A stretch of DNA of 64,000 bases from Lachnospiraceae bacterium. GTDB taxonomy: Bacteria > Bacillota > Clostridia > Lachnospirales > Lachnospiraceae. How positions within the stretch are numbered: the first letter of the stretch is position 1; each line of letters starts with the position of its first letter. The DNA lies in the NCBI GenBank assembly GCA_910574965.1, contig CAJTDB010000015.1, forward strand, positions 19,210-83,209. The letters run 5' to 3'. The notes beneath the pieces were generated by a model, which saw only the letters and a program-made list of their open reading frames with translations, searched no databases and had not been told where the DNA came from. The position numbers and the translations under genes are program-made. Shown piece after piece: positions 44,546-53,196 of this stretch.

Positions 44546-45139
44546 TTACTCCGCATAATATCCGGCAGCACAAAGCGCCGCATTGACTGCACCGGTAACT
44601 GCCTTTGTCGTAATTGTCGCACTGCTGACTGCGTCAATCTCATTGGGTGCGGATTTCCCGGTCTTGGTATAGGCAATTTCATCAGCCTGAATTCCCGCAA
44701 ACTGTCCCTTCCAGGTGTCCGTATTTGCGTTCATACCAAGTCCTGCCGTCTCGCTGATGGATAAAAAGGAAATGCCCAGCATAGTCATATCGTTTTTTAC
44801 GCCTACGGTCATCTGGATATTTCCGCCATAGCCTTCCGGAGTCGTAATATTGATGACGTGACCAATCACATTTCCGGATGCATCACAGGCTTCCGCTATC
44901 TCATTGATCACCTGAGAAGTATACCCCTGCTCTGCTATATAAGCGGCCACTTCGGAACTGTCTTCCACTTCGTTAAAAGATACTGCCTCCGGAAATACCT
45001 CCGCATATGCTTTGGCTTTTGCCAGTGCTTCCTGCTCTGCAATAGGTGCTGCTGTCAGCTCATGGACAAATCCAAGAAGCAGTCCCGATACCAGTGTAAT
45101 AGCCGTCAAAATCAGGGTATTTTTAATAATCTTGTTCAC
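44546..45139 (-). CDS. rnfG: Rnf complex flavoprotein subunit RnfG
   Basis: 197-residue subunit with one N-terminal membrane anchor and an extracytoplasmic FMN-binding domain. The covalent flavin site is DAVSSATITTKAV, with the Thr of S-x-A-T as FMN acceptor. GGNIQMTVGVKNDMTMLGIS is also family-typical. ApbE would be needed to attach the FMN but is not in this window. Overlaps closely with rnfD, 2 nt apart. Confidence 0.95.
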   Translation of the reverse strand: MNKIIKNTLILTAITLVSGLLLGFVHELTAAPIAEQEALAKAKAYAEVFPEAVSFNEVEDSSEVAAYIAEQGYTSQVINEIAEACDASGNVIGHVINITTPEGYGGNIQMTVGVKNDMTMLGISFLSISETAGLGMNANTDTWKGQFAGIQADEIAYTKTGKSAPNEIDAVSSATITTKAVTGAVNAALCAAGYYAE

Positions 45140-45141
45140 GA

Positions 45142-46089
45142 TCAGTTACCCCCTTTTTCTTTCACTTTGCCAAATGCCAGCGGAATCGTAAAACGCTCGA
45201 TCAGCGGCACCAGCAGATTCGAAAAGATGATGGCATAGGATACGCCTTCCGGAGACGGTCCAAAGCACCGGAAGATGCCGGTCAGAAGACCCAGGATCAC
45301 ACCATAGACAATCTGTCCTTTAGGAGTAATGGGACTGGTCACATAATCAGTTGCCATAAACCATGCACCAAGCATCAGACCGCCGCCTGCAAGCTGCGCC
45401 ACCAGATAAGTTCCATCAAATCCATGTCCGCCAAACAGCAGCATGAAAACAGCAAAAGTCACAATATAAGTTCCGGGAATCTTCAGATCGATTACGCCTC
45501 TCCACAGGAGGTAAGCAGCGCCCACCAATATAGCGATGGCGGAAGTCTCACCGATCATACCTGCCGTATTGCCCATAACCATCTGAAACATATCTATGCT
45601 GCCGCCTTCTCTTATCACGGCCAGCGGTGTTGCTCCCGTAAACGTATCGTATGCATAATTGGTCATACGTCCGGCAAAAGAGATCATCAGGAAACACCTG
45701 CCTCCGAGAGCCGGATTCATAAAGTTCTGTCCAAGTCCTCCGAAGAGCTGCTTCACCACCAGAACCGCAAAGATGCTGCCCAGCATTGCCATCCACCAGG
45801 GAGCACTGCTTGGAAGGTTCATTCCCAGCAGAAGTCCTGTAACGACTGCGCTGTAATCTCCGATCGTAACCGGTTTATGCATGTATTTTTCATATATGTA
45901 TTCCGTCGCCACGCTGGTTGCAATGGTAACCAGCAGCACCACCAGCGCGTTCACTCCAAAATGGAAGACGCCGAATATGGCTGCCGGCAAAAGTGCAATC
46001 ACCACATCCCGCATAATATTGGAGCTGGTTGCTTTATCCCTAATATGCGGCGATGAAGATACCTTTCTAAGATCACTCACACGACTCAC
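45142..46089 (-). CDS. rnfD: Rnf complex flavoprotein subunit RnfD
   Basis: 315-residue membrane protein with about nine to ten hydrophobic segments. The covalent FMN threonine lies in FTGATPLAVIRE. The GLLLGMNLPSSAPWWMAMLG and FGGLGQNFMNPALGGRCFL segments are hallmarks shared with NqrB. It is part of the ion-translocating path. Follows rnfC by 18 nt. Confidence 0.95.
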   Translation of the reverse strand: MSRVSDLRKVSSSPHIRDKATSSNIMRDVVIALLPAAIFGVFHFGVNALVVLLVTIATSVATEYIYEKYMHKPVTIGDYSAVVTGLLLGMNLPSSAPWWMAMLGSIFAVLVVKQLFGGLGQNFMNPALGGRCFLMISFAGRMTNYAYDTFTGATPLAVIREGGSIDMFQMVMGNTAGMIGETSAIAILVGAAYLLWRGVIDLKIPGTYIVTFAVFMLLFGGHGFDGTYLVAQLAGGGLMLGAWFMATDYVTSPITPKGQIVYGVILGLLTGIFRCFGPSPEGVSYAIIFSNLLVPLIERFTIPLAFGKVKEKGGN

Positions 46090-46107
46090 CTCTTTCTCTA
46101 TTTTCCG

Positions 46108-47424
46108 TTATTTTTTACGATTGGCCATAACCATACGTCTTACGTTTTTAATCATCTGTGCCAGAGGACGCTTTGCCGGACAGACATAACTGCAGCAGCC
46201 GCACTCCACGCACTCCATGCCATGCCACTTCTGAAAAGCTTCCAAGTCGAATTTCTCAGAAAACTGCGCCAGACGCGCCGGAATCAGTCCTTCATCACAA
46301 GCTGCCACACAGCGGCCGCAGTTGATACATGCCGTCGTGGGGGATTCGGACACTGCATCCGCCGCCAGACAGGTAATGGCTGAGGTCGTCTTTGTCGTAG
46401 GCACTTCTAAATCGAACATCGCAAATCCCATCATAGGACCGCCGGAGATGACTTTCTTCGCCTCTGTTTTAAATCCGCCTGCTGCCTCGATAAGCTCCGC
46501 TACATTGGTTCCCATCCTGCATTCAAAATTGGACGGATTCGCCACAGCCTCTCCGGAAATGGTTACAACTCTGGAAATCAGCGGCTTTCCAAGAATCACC
46601 GCATCATAAATAGAGGTAATCGTATCACAGTTATCTACCACGCAGCCCAGATCTGCCGGAAGCATGGTAGAGTTCAGATCTCTTCCGGTCACTGCATGGA
46701 TCAGCATACGTTCTGCACCCTGAGGATATTTGGTCTTCAGAACTTTCACCTGAATACGTGTTTCATTTTCACATGCTTTCTGCATGATTTTAATGGCTTC
46801 CGGCTTATTGTCCTCGATACAGATGCATCCCTGAGCGCTGCCGAACAGTTCCAGCACCACCTTCAGACCGCCTACCACCTTTTCCGGACGCTCCACCATA
46901 AGCCGGTAATCCGAAGTCAGATACGGTTCACACTCCGCACAGTTTACCAGCACATAATCAATCTTGTCCGGATCCTTTGGAGATAATTTTACATGGGTCG
47001 GAAATCCCGCGCCGCCCATACCGACAACTCCGGATTCCTTAATGATTCCGATGATATCATCCCTGGACATTTCCTCAAAAGGTTTGATCGGAAGTCCGGG
47101 CGCTTCCTCATACAGTCCGTCGTTTTCCACCACGATAGAATTGACTTTCGCACCTGTAGATACAAAATGCGGTTCAATCGCTTTGACAGTACCCGATACG
47201 GATGCATAGACCGGCGAAGATACAAATCCCCCTGCTTCTGCGATCTTCTGCCCAACCAGAACACGATCACCTTTCGCCACTACTGGCGCTGCGGGCGCAC
47301 CAATATGCTGGGAAACCGGATAGATCAGGTTCCCTTTCGGCTCATACGGAACGATCGCTTTGTCTTTTGACAGTTCCTTGCCGTCATAAGGGTGTACGCC
47401 ACCCTTAAAAGTTAAAGTAGCCAT
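46108..47424 (-). CDS. rnfC: Rnf complex NADH-side subunit RnfC
   Basis: 438-residue peripheral subunit that binds FMN and NAD and holds two [4Fe-4S] clusters: CINCGRCVAACDEG and CVECGCCSYVCPAKRPLAQ. Upstream are the barrel-sandwich/biotinyl-like N-terminus (HIGAPAAPVVAKGDRVLVGQ), the flavin/NAD segment VGMGGAGFPTHVKLSP, and VNCAECEPYLTSDY. It lacks the long Ala/Lys-rich C-terminal extension of proteobacterial RnfC. First gene of rnfCDGEAB, the order seen in Clostridia and acetogens; the complex couples ferredoxin:NAD electron transfer to Na+ or H+ export. Confidence 0.96.
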   Translation of the reverse strand: MATLTFKGGVHPYDGKELSKDKAIVPYEPKGNLIYPVSQHIGAPAAPVVAKGDRVLVGQKIAEAGGFVSSPVYASVSGTVKAIEPHFVSTGAKVNSIVVENDGLYEEAPGLPIKPFEEMSRDDIIGIIKESGVVGMGGAGFPTHVKLSPKDPDKIDYVLVNCAECEPYLTSDYRLMVERPEKVVGGLKVVLELFGSAQGCICIEDNKPEAIKIMQKACENETRIQVKVLKTKYPQGAERMLIHAVTGRDLNSTMLPADLGCVVDNCDTITSIYDAVILGKPLISRVVTISGEAVANPSNFECRMGTNVAELIEAAGGFKTEAKKVISGGPMMGFAMFDLEVPTTKTTSAITCLAADAVSESPTTACINCGRCVAACDEGLIPARLAQFSEKFDLEAFQKWHGMECVECGCCSYVCPAKRPLAQMIKNVRRMVMANRKK

Positions 47425-47508
47425 AAGAATCCCTCTTTCTTATATTTCTCCGGAAATGTATGATTTTCAAAACTTGTGAAAATTTCAACAATCCCGTTAT
47501 ACCAACAG

Positions 47509-47543
47509 AGGACATACGAACAACCGTCCGCATGTCCTCCCGT
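47509..47543. terminator. Hairpin between S1 gene and rnfC
   Basis: GAGGACATACG and CGCATGTCCTC arms on the plus strand pair over 11 positions with one mismatch around AACAACCGTC. There is no long T run on the minus strand side, so it may be a weak terminator of the cmk-ispH-S1 unit or an attenuator of rnf. Confidence 0.4.
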
Positions 47544-47559
47544 ACATACACTATCCTAC

Positions 47560-48636
47560 TCACTCTTCAGCCATATCTTCTGCCGGAGACTCCAGAGCTT
47601 TCATGCTCAGACTGATTTTCTTATCTTCCCCATTGAAGTCTACAACCTTAGCAGTGATCTCCTGCCCTGCTCTCAGTACATCTGAGGGCTTCTCTACATG
47701 CTCTCTGGAAATCTGAGATACATGAAGAAGTGCATCTACGCCCGGCTCTAACTCCACAAAAGCACCGAAGTCAGTCATACGTGCAACTACTCCGTCTACA
47801 ATATTTCCTACGGCATATTTCTCATCTGCAGTCAGCCAGGGATTTGCATCCTCAAACTTCAGGCTCAGTGCGATCTTCGTCTCCTTGATCTCTTTGATGA
47901 GAACGGTCAGCTTATCGCCAACTTTGAATTTTTTCTTCGGATCATCCACCCTGCCCCAGGACATCTCGGAGATGTGAAGAAGACCATCCGCTCCTCCCAA
48001 ATCCACAAATGCACCGAAAGCGGTCACATTCTTGACAACACCCTCAACCACATCCCCAACGTGGATACGCTCGAACAGCGCTCTCTGAAGCTCTGCTTTC
48101 TTTGCTACCAGAAGCTGCTTTCTGTCACCGATGATTCTTCTCCTCTTGGGATTAAATTCCGTGATGACGAACTCGATTTCCTGGTCTGCATATTTGCCAA
48201 GATTTTTCTCATACGTATCTGATACCAGACTCGCCGGAATAAAGATCCTGGTTTCATCCACAACAACGCTTAAGCCGCCTTCCAAAACCTGCGTTACCTT
48301 CGCAGTCAGGACTTCCTTATTCTCGAAAGCCTCCTCCAGTCTCTTGCTGCCTCTCTCTGCTGCAACTCTTCTGTAGGACAACTGTACCTGTCCTTCTCCG
48401 TCATTCACTTTCAAAACTTTCACTTCCATCGTATCACCTACGGAAACCATCGTAGTCAGGTCCGCATTAGGTACATTCGTATATTCATTTCTAGATACGA
48501 TGCCGTCAGACTTGTAACCTATATTTAAGATGAGTTCATCTTCTTTGACATCAATGACTGTGCCTTCTACGACTTCTCCTGTTCTGATAGTTTTTAGTGA
48601 ATCTTCCAGCATTTGTTCAAAACTTAATTCAGACAT
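47560..48636 (-). CDS. rpsA: S1 RNA-binding domain protein (ribosomal protein S1-like)
   Basis: 358-residue protein with four S1 OB-fold domains at about residues 16-85, 100-165, 190-258 and 275-345. Typical strands are GEVVEGTVIDVKEDELILNI, DVVEGVVKNVTAFGAFVDLG and GNIVDGVVARMTDFGAFVEL. Firmicutes S1 homologues are shorter than the six-domain E. coli S1, and this gene is often next to, or fused with, ispH in Clostridia. Overlaps the ispH end by 13 nt, so translation is coupled. Confidence 0.9.
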   Translation of the reverse strand: MSELSFEQMLEDSLKTIRTGEVVEGTVIDVKEDELILNIGYKSDGIVSRNEYTNVPNADLTTMVSVGDTMEVKVLKVNDGEGQVQLSYRRVAAERGSKRLEEAFENKEVLTAKVTQVLEGGLSVVVDETRIFIPASLVSDTYEKNLGKYADQEIEFVITEFNPKRRRIIGDRKQLLVAKKAELQRALFERIHVGDVVEGVVKNVTAFGAFVDLGGADGLLHISEMSWGRVDDPKKKFKVGDKLTVLIKEIKETKIALSLKFEDANPWLTADEKYAVGNIVDGVVARMTDFGAFVELEPGVDALLHVSQISREHVEKPSDVLRAGQEITAKVVDFNGEDKKISLSMKALESPAEDMAEE

Positions 48637-49469
48637 CTTGTTTGAACCTCCTCAATAATTTTCTTTGGGGTGGAAGCCCCTGCTGTAATACCTATAAGCC
48701 CAGTAGATCGCAATACTCCTAAATTCAGGTCGTGAACAGTCTGTATATAGTAAGTATTCTTACACTCATTCCTGCAAATCTCAAACAGCTTCTGCGTATT
48801 CGAACTATGGCTGCCGCCAATGACGATCATGGCATCTACTTCCCCTGCAATCTGACGTGCTTCGGCCTGCCGTTCCTCCGTCGCATTGCAGATTGTATTT
48901 ACAACACTTCTATCATACCTCTTTTTATCAAGAATTTCAACTAAATCTTGAAATTTCTTGTAGTTAAATGTCGTTTGCGAAACCACACAAAGTGGAACCG
49001 CTTTCAACATCTTGAAGTTTTCCGCCTGCTCCGGGGATTCCAGCACAACGGCAGGGGTGCTGCACCAGCCTTTAATTCCTTCCACTTCCGGATGTTTATC
49101 ATTGCCGATGATAATGATCTGTTTGCCTGCCTGGCTTTCCCGTTCCACTGTCCGATGGATCTTTTTTACAAAAGGACAAGTGGCATCCACACAGTGAAGA
49201 CCTTTTCTCTGGATCAGATCATAGATCTCCTTTCCTACTCCATGGGAACGGATGATAACGGTCCCTTCTGTCAGACCCTCTAATTCCTCCTGGCTGTTCA
49301 GCACCTGCACGCCTTTTTCCTCCAGATCCTGAACAACTACTTCATTATGAATAATGGGACCATATGTATAGATGGGACGCATACCTTTCTCTACCTGCTC
49401 GTAAACGGTATCTACGGCCCGCTGTACACCGAAGCAAAACCCGGCGCTTTTTGCCACCTTTACCTGCAT
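48624..49469 (-). CDS. ispH: 4-hydroxy-3-methylbut-2-enyl diphosphate reductase IspH
   Basis: 281-residue Fe-S enzyme, last step of the MEP isoprenoid pathway. Cluster cysteines appear in KSAGFCFGVQRAVD, VDATCPFVKKIH and VVNTICNATEERQ. Substrate-binding signatures include YTYGPIIHNEVVVQDLEEKG, ITAGASTPKKIIEEV and the SHSSNTQKL loop. Overlaps cmk by 10 nt. Confidence 0.96.
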   Translation of the reverse strand: MQVKVAKSAGFCFGVQRAVDTVYEQVEKGMRPIYTYGPIIHNEVVVQDLEEKGVQVLNSQEELEGLTEGTVIIRSHGVGKEIYDLIQRKGLHCVDATCPFVKKIHRTVERESQAGKQIIIIGNDKHPEVEGIKGWCSTPAVVLESPEQAENFKMLKAVPLCVVSQTTFNYKKFQDLVEILDKKRYDRSVVNTICNATEERQAEARQIAGEVDAMIVIGGSHSSNTQKLFEICRNECKNTYYIQTVHDLNLGVLRSTGLIGITAGASTPKKIIEEVQTRCLN

Positions 49470-50122
49470 AGGGAGACAATCCTTTCCACCACTTCTTCGA
49501 TGCTCATATGGGAAGAATCCAGAAGCACCGCATCCGGTGCCTGGCAGAGAGGGGAATGCTCCCGGTGCATATCACGGTAATCCCGTTCGATGATATCCTG
49601 TTCGATTTTCGAAAGATCTGCTTCTTCTCCCTTCTCCCGAAGCTCCAGGTACCGGCGCTCGGCCCGCACAGCACTGCTGGCGGTCAGATAAATTTTCACA
49701 TCTGCATCCGGCAGAACGACCGTTCCGATATCCCGGCCGTCCATGACCACATCCGCCTTTCCGGCCAGATCCTGCTGAAGCTCCACCAGCTTTTTGCGGA
49801 CTGCCGGCACAGCCGACGAATAGGAGGCCATGTTTCCCACCTCTTCTGTTCGAAGAAATGCATTTACATTTTCGCCGGCCAGAAGAACGACCTGCTCTCC
49901 TTCCCGGTATTCAATGGAAATGTCCGCTTCCCGGCACACCCTGGCAATCCGGGCCTCATCATCGGGTGCGATCCCTTTTCGGATCAGATACAGCGCCATA
50001 GCCCGGTACATGGCTCCGGTATCTACATAAATATAGCCTTTTTCGCGGGCTACCCGCTTTGCCACCGTACTCTTTCCGGCACCGGCCGGCCCGTCGATGG
50101 CTACATTGTACCCTGTTTTCAT
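49460..50122 (-). CDS. cmk: Cytidylate kinase
   Basis: 220-residue (d)CMP kinase. P-loop AIDGPAGAGKSTVAKRVA, YIYVDTGAMYRAMALY, the VVMDGRDIGTVVLPDADVKI segment and the lid RRYLELREKG with a C-terminal DAVLLDSSHMSIEEV. The start at 50122 has AGGAGG about 10 nt upstream. The open frame continues to 50338 only through the palindromic repeat. First gene of cmk-ispH-S1. Confidence 0.96.
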   Translation of the reverse strand: MKTGYNVAIDGPAGAGKSTVAKRVAREKGYIYVDTGAMYRAMALYLIRKGIAPDDEARIARVCREADISIEYREGEQVVLLAGENVNAFLRTEEVGNMASYSSAVPAVRKKLVELQQDLAGKADVVMDGRDIGTVVLPDADVKIYLTASSAVRAERRYLELREKGEEADLSKIEQDIIERDYRDMHREHSPLCQAPDAVLLDSSHMSIEEVVERIVSLCR

Positions 50123-50143
50123 AATATAAATGCCTCCTATTAT

Positions 50144-50281
50144 AGTTCCGCATCCGTGCATCATGTGCCCCTTGGCTGGAAGGATATTCCGCCCTTTCAT
50201 GTCGGAATATCCTTCCAGGCACATCATGCACAGATGCTGTTTTTGTAGTTCCGCGCCTGCGGTGCACAGACACTGTTTTTT
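50144..50281 (-). repeat. Palindromic repeat E4 plus short copy E4' upstream of cmk
   Basis: E4 (50144-50246) opens AGTTCCGCATC and closes GATGCTGTTTTT; inner arms are CTGGAAGGATATTCCG and CGGAATATCCTTCCAG around CCCTTTCATGT, outer arms pair GCATCCGTGCATCATGTGCC with GGCACATCATGCACAGATGC. E4' (50247-50281) is a shortened unit opening AGTTCCGCGCCTG. The last bases touch the stop of the upstream flavoprotein gene, and E4 ends 21 nt before the cmk ATG. Confidence 0.88.
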
Positions 50282-51518
50282 ATAATTCCGAAACCAAACC
50301 CACATGCCCTGCCGCGGCCGCAGCCGTTGACCAGGCAATCTGCAGGTTGAAGCCGCCGGTCACTGCATCCAGGTCAAGCACCTCTCCGATAAAATAAAGC
50401 CCCGGAATCTTCTTAGATTCCATCGTCGCCGGGTGAATTTCCTTCACGGACACGCCGCCTTTTGTAACCACTGCTTCATTATACCCCCTAAGCCCCGTAA
50501 CGGTCAATTCCAGTTCTTTCATATTCTGCAAAAAGCGCTGACGCTCCTCCTTTGTGATCTCATTCACCTTTTTATCCGGAGAGATCCCGCTTAGCTTCAC
50601 CATCACCGGCGTCAATTTCGCCGGAAAAAAGACAGCCGCCGCATTACCGAATTTCCGGTTCTTTGCCTTTTCAAATTCCCGCAGAATGCGGGCATCCAAC
50701 TGCTCCTTTGTAAGCGCCGGCTTCAGATCCAGCAGAAGTTTCAGCGTCTTTTCCCGAACCTTTTTCGCACATATGCTGCTGGCTGTCAGGATCACAGGAC
50801 CGCTGACTCCAAAATGAGTGAACATCAGTTCTCCAAAATCCTCACACAGCACCTTTTTCCCGTCCAGCACCTTTATGGAAATATTTTTCAGCGCCAGTCC
50901 CTGAAGTTCTTTTATAAATGATTCCTTTATATTGAAAGGAACCAGTGACGGGCAAAGCTCTGTCACCTGCAGTCCCAGCTCTCTGGCAAATGTATATCCG
51001 TCTCCTGTAGATCCGGTGCTCTCATAGGAAATTCCGCCTGTAGCCACAAAAACCTTATCCGCATAAGCCGTCTTTCCTTCCGACAGTTTCAGGCAGAACC
51101 CGTCCTTCTCCCTGCCAAAGCTCTCCACCCGGCTCATCAGATGGACCCGGACTCCCGCCCTTTTCAGCGCACCTTTTAACGTATCCAATACGTCTGCTGA
51201 CCGGTCTGACTTCGGAAAAACCCTGTTTCCCCGCTCCACTTTCAAAGGAAGTCCTTCCTTCTCAAAAAAATCCATAACATCCTGATTGCTGAATCCGTAA
51301 AAGGCACTATATAGAAATTTAGGATTGCTCTTTACACTTCCAAGCAGCTCCTCCATATCACAGGCGTTGGTCAGATTACATCTGCCCTTTCCCGTAATAT
51401 ACAGCTTCTTTCCAAGTTTTTCATTCCGCTCATACAAGTCTACGGAAACGCCCTTTTCTGCTGCCATGATGGAAGCCATCATGCCGGCCGCGCCGCCGCC
51501 GATAACTGCAAGCCTCAT
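50280..51518 (-). CDS. HI0933/YhiN-family flavoprotein (NAD(P)/FAD-dependent oxidoreductase)
   Basis: 412-residue flavoprotein. N-terminal FAD loop MRLAVIGGGAAGMMASIMAA, GKKLYITGKGRCNLTNACD, FVATGGISYESTGSTGDGY, TGLRGYNEAVVTKGGVSVKE and the C-terminal FIGEVLDLDAVTGGFNLQ, the classical marks of this family. Its physiological role is not known. ATG 51518 has AGAGGTG upstream. The frame to 51635 passes through a terminator-like hairpin and is not used. Confidence 0.9.
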   Translation of the reverse strand: MRLAVIGGGAAGMMASIMAAEKGVSVDLYERNEKLGKKLYITGKGRCNLTNACDMEELLGSVKSNPKFLYSAFYGFSNQDVMDFFEKEGLPLKVERGNRVFPKSDRSADVLDTLKGALKRAGVRVHLMSRVESFGREKDGFCLKLSEGKTAYADKVFVATGGISYESTGSTGDGYTFARELGLQVTELCPSLVPFNIKESFIKELQGLALKNISIKVLDGKKVLCEDFGELMFTHFGVSGPVILTASSICAKKVREKTLKLLLDLKPALTKEQLDARILREFEKAKNRKFGNAAAVFFPAKLTPVMVKLSGISPDKKVNEITKEERQRFLQNMKELELTVTGLRGYNEAVVTKGGVSVKEIHPATMESKKIPGLYFIGEVLDLDAVTGGFNLQIAWSTAAAAAGHVGLVSEL

Positions 51519-51571
51519 TTTCACACCTCTTATCTGCCTCTTGGCACTTGCCCAAACACCCTGCGGGGGCA

Positions 51572-51609
51572 AAAAACCAGAGGTTCCGGACACTTCCAGA
51601 ACCTCTGAA
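51572..51609 (-). terminator. Terminator downstream of the glycan cluster
   Basis: On the minus strand CAGAGGTTC and GAACCTCTG pair perfectly around a 12-nt loop and are followed by GTTTTTTG. It would end transcripts from the glycan cluster before the flavoprotein gene. Confidence 0.7.
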
Positions 51610-51760
51610 ATGATCTCTTGTTTGACTGCATTCATTCCTTCGTTTTTTGGATTATATCATATCCAGGGCCATAAATGAAGCATAATTTTTTCTTTTGCCT
51701 GTAAAAAGCTGCAGCCGCCTGCCCGGAAAAAAGTCTTTTGCCCTTCATCAGGCAATCGGT

Positions 51761-52852
51761 CTATGTCAGCAGCCTGCACTCCGTATGTACAATATTCAGC
51801 TCATCTGCATTTCTCATAAAATATAAAGTTTCCAGCGTCTCTGCCATATAGCCAATATACCGGTCCCCACGGTCACAGCCCTTCGGAATGCTGAGCTCTT
51901 CTGTCCGTTCAAGTATCGGAAACAGCCATGCACAATAGTCCCGCAAAACATTTTTCCTTGCCAGGATCACATTATAATTATAGAAATATCTCTGGTTCAG
52001 GATATCCGGGAAAATTTCTGCATATTCCGGAGAAAGCTCCTCCAGCGCAGTCAAAAGCGCATTCCAGTCCTCATCCTTCAAATATCTTTGATGGTGGGCA
52101 TGAATATTGGGTTCGTAAGGCATTGGATACGGAAGCACGGCGTCCACGTCGTTATCTGCCAGGCGCATGATTTGATCGTCTGTCAGAACAAATGTTCTTC
52201 GATACTGTGAAAGACCATAATATTGCTTCCTGTCACTTTTTGTCCCTCCGCCAGAGCACAGTTTATTTTTCCAAATCCAGTACAACACCGTCAGTTCCGA
52301 GTAATTCACATTTTTTTCTGAAATATGTTCTCCCTGATTGTCCATTAAATCCGCGACTCGTACACTGCTGCAAGCTGCGCCTGCCTGAACGGGAAAAACA
52401 TAGGATGGAAAAGAACCTATACTTTTTAGCGGTCTGTCTTTATGAGATCTTGCCATATAAAGCCTGACGAACGGCATATGGCATCCCACCGGCAACGCAT
52501 CTAACGGCAAAAACCTGCCCATTTTTGCATGAAATAATTTCATAAGCTCTGACCAGCGTCCGGAAGTCAGTTTTCGATAATAATGAAAGCCATAATCCTC
52601 TAATGTCTCTTCTATCTCCGGCTGCACATTCTCCGGAGCAGCAATAAGCACCTCCGTATCATCCTTTTCCTTTTGGGATAATTTAGCCGCATATTCTTTT
52701 GTTTCCCATACCGGAAGATCACAGACCACAGAAGCATTGATCCCTCTAGATGACACCAGAAAACACTCTGCCTGCCTGGATGGATACAGACTCTTCATTG
52801 CCTCATAAGCGCCGAGTGCAATTCCCTGGGCACCATAAATTACCAGTTTCAT
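51761..52852 (-). CDS. DUF4422 glycosyltransferase with N-terminal Rossmann-like module
   Basis: 363 residues. The first ~110 form a Rossmann-like module (MKLVIYGAQGIALGAYEAM, later TEVLIAAPENVQPEIEETL). The rest is a DUF4422 domain: LTVLYWIWKN, YYGLSQYRRTF, VLPYPMPYEPNIHAHH, AEIFPDILNQRYFYNYNVI and RYIGYMAETLETLYF. DUF4422 proteins occur in capsule/O-antigen loci and are treated as glycosyltransferases. GGGAG precedes the ATG. Last gene of the glycan cluster, after a 340-nt gap with a gene remnant. Confidence 0.8.
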   Translation of the reverse strand: MKLVIYGAQGIALGAYEAMKSLYPSRQAECFLVSSRGINASVVCDLPVWETKEYAAKLSQKEKDDTEVLIAAPENVQPEIEETLEDYGFHYYRKLTSGRWSELMKLFHAKMGRFLPLDALPVGCHMPFVRLYMARSHKDRPLKSIGSFPSYVFPVQAGAACSSVRVADLMDNQGEHISEKNVNYSELTVLYWIWKNKLCSGGGTKSDRKQYYGLSQYRRTFVLTDDQIMRLADNDVDAVLPYPMPYEPNIHAHHQRYLKDEDWNALLTALEELSPEYAEIFPDILNQRYFYNYNVILARKNVLRDYCAWLFPILERTEELSIPKGCDRGDRYIGYMAETLETLYFMRNADELNIVHTECRLLT

Positions 52853-52934
52853 TGTTGTTCTCCCACTATATCATAGAAAAAATTTCTACAGTTTCTCCTA
52901 TTGCATATTCCTAACGCCATGCCCTGAACACAGA

Positions 52935-53166
52935 TCACTCATTCCATACAGCCTCTTTAACATCAACAAAGCTTTCGGAAAACCATCTGATTTTTTCCTT
53001 TGGTACGTTAAGCTCCATCAAATATTTCCGAAGAAAACAACACCTGACGCATAATCAATGTATCAAACAGATCAAAGCTTATGGTATCATACTGTTCCGT
53101 CCCCCCAGACCATATATTGCTATGAGACTGTTTTATATTTTGAAATGTTTCGGATAATTTGTTCAC
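52935..53166 (-). pseudogene. Remnant of HAD-like protein fused to Rossmann-like module
   Basis: A short frame from GTG 53166 (GGAGG about 10 nt upstream) reads through a HAD motif I, YDTISFDLFDTLIMRQV, and stops at 53008 after 52 codons. From about 53026, in another frame, the DNA encodes KYLMELNVPKEKIRWFSESF and ends at TGA 52935, which matches the C-terminal helix and strand of the Rossmann module at the end of the upstream GT2 protein (KKILWFSEEF). The middle is missing, so an internal deletion joined the two ends of a larger HAD-Rossmann gene. The rest of 52853-53196 is AT-rich with no other feature. Confidence 0.65.
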
Positions 53167-53196
53167 GAAGCACATTCCTCCAAAGAATTCTGTTTC

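Noticed and set aside
49460..50338. Longer cytidylate kinase of 292 residues
   Set aside because: The extra N-terminus is translated palindrome sequence. The ATG at 50122 has a proper AGGAGG and gives family length.
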